NCBI GenBank assembly: GCA_958299035.1
Contig: CATQJL010000316.1
Span: 47,675,585 to 47,739,584 of the forward strand
From: Cylicocyclus nassatus
Taxonomy: Eukaryota; Nematoda; Chromadorea; Rhabditida; Strongylidae
Length of the DNA stretch: 64,000 bases
Direction: 5' to 3'
The notes beneath the pieces are model-generated. The model was not told the DNA's origin, searched no databases, and was given only the letters and a program-made list of their open reading frames with translations. Below, piece by piece: positions 60,713 to 64,000 of the stretch. Numbering within the stretch: position 1 is the first letter of the stretch; each line of letters begins with the position of its first letter. Both the position numbers and the translations under genes were made by a program.

Positions 60713-60997
60713 TCGACGTTTCGTTTTTTGGGGGATTTTGGTGATTTTTTTAGGATTTTAGGGGGGATATCGTTGAGGATCAAAGGGGACTTCGTAAAAT
60801 TTCCCAAAAGTCAAGGGGGACTTCGTAAAAATTGGCAAATTTCAAAGGGGACTTCGTTTTCAAAATTCCCTGGTGCCAGCTCGTGCCGAGCCCTGTTCGT
60901 TGGGGACGTCAGCTAGCCCCGCCCCAACAAAATACACGTGTATCGATTGAAATGCTGGCGTAGCGCTGGCATAACTTCGGCACTCTGGCGGGAGCCT
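60494..60997. repeat. Foldback element interrupted by a nested hAT-type MITE
   Basis: The left arm 60494-60567 (GGCTCCCGCCAGAGTGCCGA onward) and the right arm 60922-60997 are reverse complements, including CGCCAGCATTTCGATCGATA versus a near-identical inverse. The 60568-60895 hAT-type element sits near the axis. Three overlapping plus frames here are artefacts. Confidence 0.8.
60568..60895 (+). mobile_element. hAT-type MITE, family C, copy 3, with a perfect 8-bp TSD and T30 tract
   Basis: The ends are CAGGGCCTGGCACCAGCTG and the inverse GCTCGTGCCGAGCCCTG, with TTCGTTGG duplicated on both sides. A homopolymer of 30 T lies at 60681-60710. The motif GGGGACTTCGT occurs three times in the right half. 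It is shorter than the 29454 and 55964 copies. Confidence 0.88.
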
Positions 60998-61328
60998 CAA
61001 TCAAGCCAACCGCTCTACTGCGGCAGTGTTTTAGATATCTTTATTTTAGACAGTGCGTCACCTCTGCTTCGCAGAGGCTCGCACTGGCCCTACTCAGACA
61101 ATGGATCGGACCCCTCCGCTGGGGAAATGGCAGGGTCGCGGCGTTTCCCCAGCGGTGGGTCACCCATTCGTCCGGCGGAGCCCTCCCATTTCTCCGGCGG
61201 AGACCTCCCATTTCTGCTCCGGATACCCCCCATTTTCTGCTCCGGATACCTCCCATTTTCTGCTCCGGAGCCCCCCGATTTTGTGCGCCGGAGCCCCCCG
61301 ATCGCGGCATACTGTAATTAGCCCTAAT

Positions 61329-61691
61329 TAAAGGCAGCTTCCAGGCAGATCTGGACCTATGGGGCTTTTACATGGAAAGTACTTTTGGGGCCCTAACTAA
61401 GGCACTGCCGAAGCAGCAGCTCAGGTAGTGCTCCAATGGCTGAGATATTCCCCTCGAAACAGACCCCCCGCGAACGTATTCGCATGGATTCATGGCAGTT
61501 TCGCGCCAGGATCCACGCTTTGCGCCATGAATCCATGCGAAACACGGTCGCGGGGTCCGGTTTCGAGCAGAATATCTCAGGTGTTAGAGCATTACTTGAG
61601 CTGCCGGTTGGGTAGTGGCTTAGTTAGGGCCCCAAAATACTTTCCATGTAAAATCCCCGTAGGTCCAGACTTGCCTGGACGCTGCCTTTAA
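61329..61691. mobile_element. Family F foldback element nested in the family D element
   Basis: TAAAGGCAGCTTCCAGGCAG at the left and CTGGACGCTGCCTTTA at the right are inverted. Almost the whole element is a long hairpin: GAGATATTCCCCTCGAAAC and ATGGATTCATGG on the left pair with inverses on the right. Confidence 0.8.
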
Positions 61692-62115
61692 GCTCCAAAC
61701 CCCAATTTTGGCTCTAAACCCCACCCAAATAAGCCGAATAGGACCCCCCCCCCCCCGGGTAGGAGTTTAGCGCGACCCTCACCCCGTACTCTACCCCCTC
61801 CCTCTCACCCCTAGCGTTTGTGGATAGAAGATAGAAGAAAGAACGAAGAGATAAGACATTTATTTCAAATTTATCAAACTTTCGAAATTCTATCTATCTA
61901 TCTCCAGCATACGTACAACAGTTAATTCATATTACAAAAACCATACTAGGAGTGATAAGAATATTCAAAGAAAAACTAATTTCCTAGTTGCAAAAAGAAC
62001 CTTGTAACACCACAGTATAAGCATATGGTTTTAACATGGTAAGAAAATGACAAAAAGATCAAAAAAGCATTCTGTGCAACATGAAACAAAACAGCGAGGA
62101 ACGCCATAAACTCAC

Positions 62116-62996
62116 ATTTGCAAAGCAGGGACATATTGTCCAAGTGCGATATATACATGAGCTATATTCATCCAAAAATCTTCGAATTCCGAGGCCCAAG
62201 GCCATACTGGGGCAAAACGAAAGTAGGATGATTCAACGTAGTTGCTTGATAATAGTACTAGGACACGATGATGACATGGATTGAAATTCTTGCATATGCA
62301 ACTTACCTTGAACGCCTTTTCATAGTCTCTGTTGAAATGGAAGAACCGCGCAAGAATGTAACAAGCTTCGGCCTTGATTTCGTCACTTTCCGTCATACTC
62401 ATTGCATGCCACGCTAACCGTTCAACCTTGTTCATTTCCTGAAAAAGTGATGCCTTCAGATAAAGCGATAAACACCTCGATGTAACAGCTTGGACAAATT
62501 TAAAAGGTCCCTTTTATAGATAGTTCGTAATTAATTCAAAGAATTTCTGCACTGACTCCTTTGAAGAAGAAGTGGTTGGCAAGATGGACCAAGACAACCG
62601 GATTCTCCGGCTCCAGACTATACGCTTGGCCTAGACAAGCCACTGCACTTTGGGCTCCCTCGACAGTATGCGTATTGTAATCCAAAGTGGCAAGTGCTGA
62701 GAGAGCACAAACATTGTCATTTTGCAATTCCAACGCTCGTTCAAAAGCGATTCTGCAAATTGTAATTGAAAGTCACATAAACAGTAAAGAAGAAGCTATG
62801 TGACTCAAACATTTCACATTTACATGCTTACCTAGCCTTATCAGTCCCTAATCTCGCTAAGCAATACTGGAAGCAATGTGATGTGACTAAGCAACAGTAA
62901 CAGTCACAATGCTTCAGTAACAGTCACAAAACTTCAACATCGTTTGGAGTTGCCTCCAAGACTTTTGTCAACATATCTCTTGCCTTGTCCTATCTT
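62116..62996 (-). pseudogene. ctr-9: Broken ctr-9 (Paf1 complex TPR subunit) fragment with introns retained
   Basis: Minus-strand pieces align colinearly with CTR9, a TPR scaffold of the Paf1 transcription-elongation complex. In order: 62996-62945 (DKARDMLTKVLEATPNDVE); 62866-62832 (YCLARLGTDKAR); 62752-62557 (IAFERALELQNDNVCALSAL, AYSLEPENPVVLVHLANHFF); 62438-62307 (NKVERLAWHAM, AEACYILARFFHFNRDYEKA); and 62206-62116 (EDFWMNIAHVYIALGQYVPA, LQM). Splice sites GTCAGT, GTAAGC, GTAAGT and GTGAGT are preserved and exons 2-4 join in frame. The N-terminus (about 120 residues) is absent, one TPR unit is missing between the first two pieces, roughly 370 residues are missing before the last piece with the phase broken, and the C-terminus is absent. 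It cannot encode a working protein. Confidence 0.75.
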
Positions 62997-63074
62997 TCAA
63001 GCCAGAAACGATATAGTGAGGATCTGCAACGTCTGATGAAAAGTCGATCGACTTGGTAAGCATACGTACGAGAG

Positions 63075-63256
63075 AGATAGTGTGGACCCTGGCCAGCTTC
63101 CCATAGGTACTAGCGCGGCGCACACGCAACGCGCGCCCGACTTGAACGCTTCTCATTTCACTTACGAACAAAAAAGCGAAAAGCGCACTGAAGGCATGCG
63201 CTGCGGGCGCGCCGCGGAGGTACCTATGGGAACCTGGCCGGGGTCCACACTATAGC
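63075..63256. repeat. Foldback element nested upstream of the ctr-9 fragment
   Basis: ATAGTGTGGACCCTGGCCAG on the left pairs with GGCCGGGGTCCACACTAT on the right, with inner arms TTCCCATAGGTAC and GTACCTATGGGAA. The core is GC-rich (GCGGCGCACACGCAACGCGC). Confidence 0.75.
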
Positions 63257-64000
63257 AATAAACGGATTATTTAGACGATACTTTCATCACAACAACACTA
63301 GATAGTTGCGCAACTAACCTCATTGTTTCGAAAATCCAGAATTAATCACAAAAACCACTCCATCAATAGTCTACGATGTCTCAGCAAATCGGAAAGAGCC
63401 AAACAATGAAGGTGATTGAGTGCAACCGCACGAAATTTTCAAACATAAACCTGAAAACGAGGAACTTACAGCAACATAAACGCCAACGCGACGAAGAGCA
63501 ACGCGGAAAAGGAAAAAACGGTAAAGAAACGCGCAAAAACAACAGAATCAAAGAAACGGCGACTAAAATATGGACAAAGAGCGTAAACAGAGGACTCATC
63601 ACCGTGGAGTTAGACGTTTGCTTGCTACGCGCCAAATCGATACGCAGCCTGCTCCGGATACCTCCCATTTCTCCGGCGGATACCTCCCATCTTCTGCTCC
63701 GGACCCCTCCCATTTTCTCCGGCGCGACTCCGCCAGATTTGCCAGGCTCGCGCCGGACAAATTTGTCCGGCGCGAGCCTGGCAAATCTGCCAGGGTCGCG
63801 CCGGAGAAATGGCGGACCTTTGCAGCAGGGCCGGAGAAGCCTCCCATTTGCCTGGCAGTGATGTCACGCGAGGGACCGCCCATTTGCCCCGCTCTCATTG
63901 GTCAATTGGGTCCGGCGCGAGTCTGGCAGTTTCGGCTTGCCCAGCGGAGGGGTCCGATCCATTGTCTGAGTACTATCTATGTGCCTTACTCATTCTCGTA

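Larger units (their letters stand above)
61092..63971 (-). mobile_element. Family D TIR element, copy 3, enlarged and carrying a ctr-9 gene fragment (Pack-type)
   Basis: The left terminus ACTCAGACAATGGATCGGAC and the right terminus GTCCGATCCATTGTCTGAGT are perfect inverses, and the match extends over about 33 bp. The left end carries the AAATGGCAGGGTCGCGGCGT segment (copy-1 right end reversed); the right end carries TCATTGGTCAATTGGGTCC (copy-1 left end reversed). They are therefore the two different ends of one reversed element. Tandem CTCCGGATACCTCCCATTT units occur just inside both ends (61190-61300 and 63651-63720), so about 2.3 kb of foreign DNA splits the internal array. It contains ctr-9 exons, one family-F foldback and another palindrome. 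TA lies on both outer sides. No transposase was seen. Confidence 0.72.

Noticed and set aside
60410..60761. Three overlapping 78-105 aa plus frames ending in poly-Phe
   Set aside because: The Phe run is the T30 tract of a MITE, and the frames cross the element boundary.
62945..63030. ctr-9 exon order scrambled (first piece resembling a mid-protein repeat near residue 400)
   Set aside because: The same piece fits better to the N-terminal TPR region just before the next exon, so the order is colinear.

Overview
The window is AT-rich eukaryotic DNA with many introns and almost certainly comes from a nematode. The evidence is a FMRFamide-like neuropeptide precursor whose peptides match nematode flp-16, acceptor-like AG sites placed directly upstream of start codons as in spliced-leader trans-splicing, a mix of roughly 50-nt and multi-kilobase introns, and a dense load of TA-flanked and 8-bp-TSD foldback elements. 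A clade V (strongylid/rhabditid) worm is my inference; the sequence alone does not fix the species. Most open frames longer than 60 codons lie in non-coding repeats and are not genes.

Layout. 1-374 (minus): first exons of an ARID-domain gene resembling ARID2/swsn-7 (PBAF chromatin remodelling), running off the left edge. 1.9-5.6 kb (plus): exons of an unrecognised gene. Its last four exons are clean and encode an acidic Ser-rich tail, while the upstream exons change frame several times. 6.2-12.2 kb: foldback elements and featureless DNA. 12.2-15.7 kb: two inverted mariner-like MITEs bracket a short two-exon gene. 17.1-17.55 kb (minus): a probable small gene behind a TATA box. 17.6-41 kb: no gene recognised, many MITEs. 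41.1-48.0 kb (plus): flp-16, whose second intron holds a 3.7-kb near-perfect palindrome and other elements. 54.1-60.1 kb (plus): a complete nine-exon stargazin/TARP-like tetraspan gene with MITEs in introns 1-4. 60.5-61.0 kb: a hAT-type MITE nested in a foldback. 61.1-64.0 kb: a TIR element with both of its distinct ends and, between them, a broken intron-containing fragment of ctr-9 (Paf1 complex), i.e. a gene-capturing (Pack-type) transposon.

The two best-supported complete genes, flp-16 and the stargazin-like gene, are both of nervous-system type: one makes amidated peptides and the other resembles an auxiliary subunit of glutamate receptors. Their adjacency is probably incidental. The dominant biology of the window is intron and intergenic expansion by non-autonomous DNA transposons of at least six TIR families, including one that appears to have carried off host exons. 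No autonomous transposase, tRNA, rRNA or CRISPR was found.
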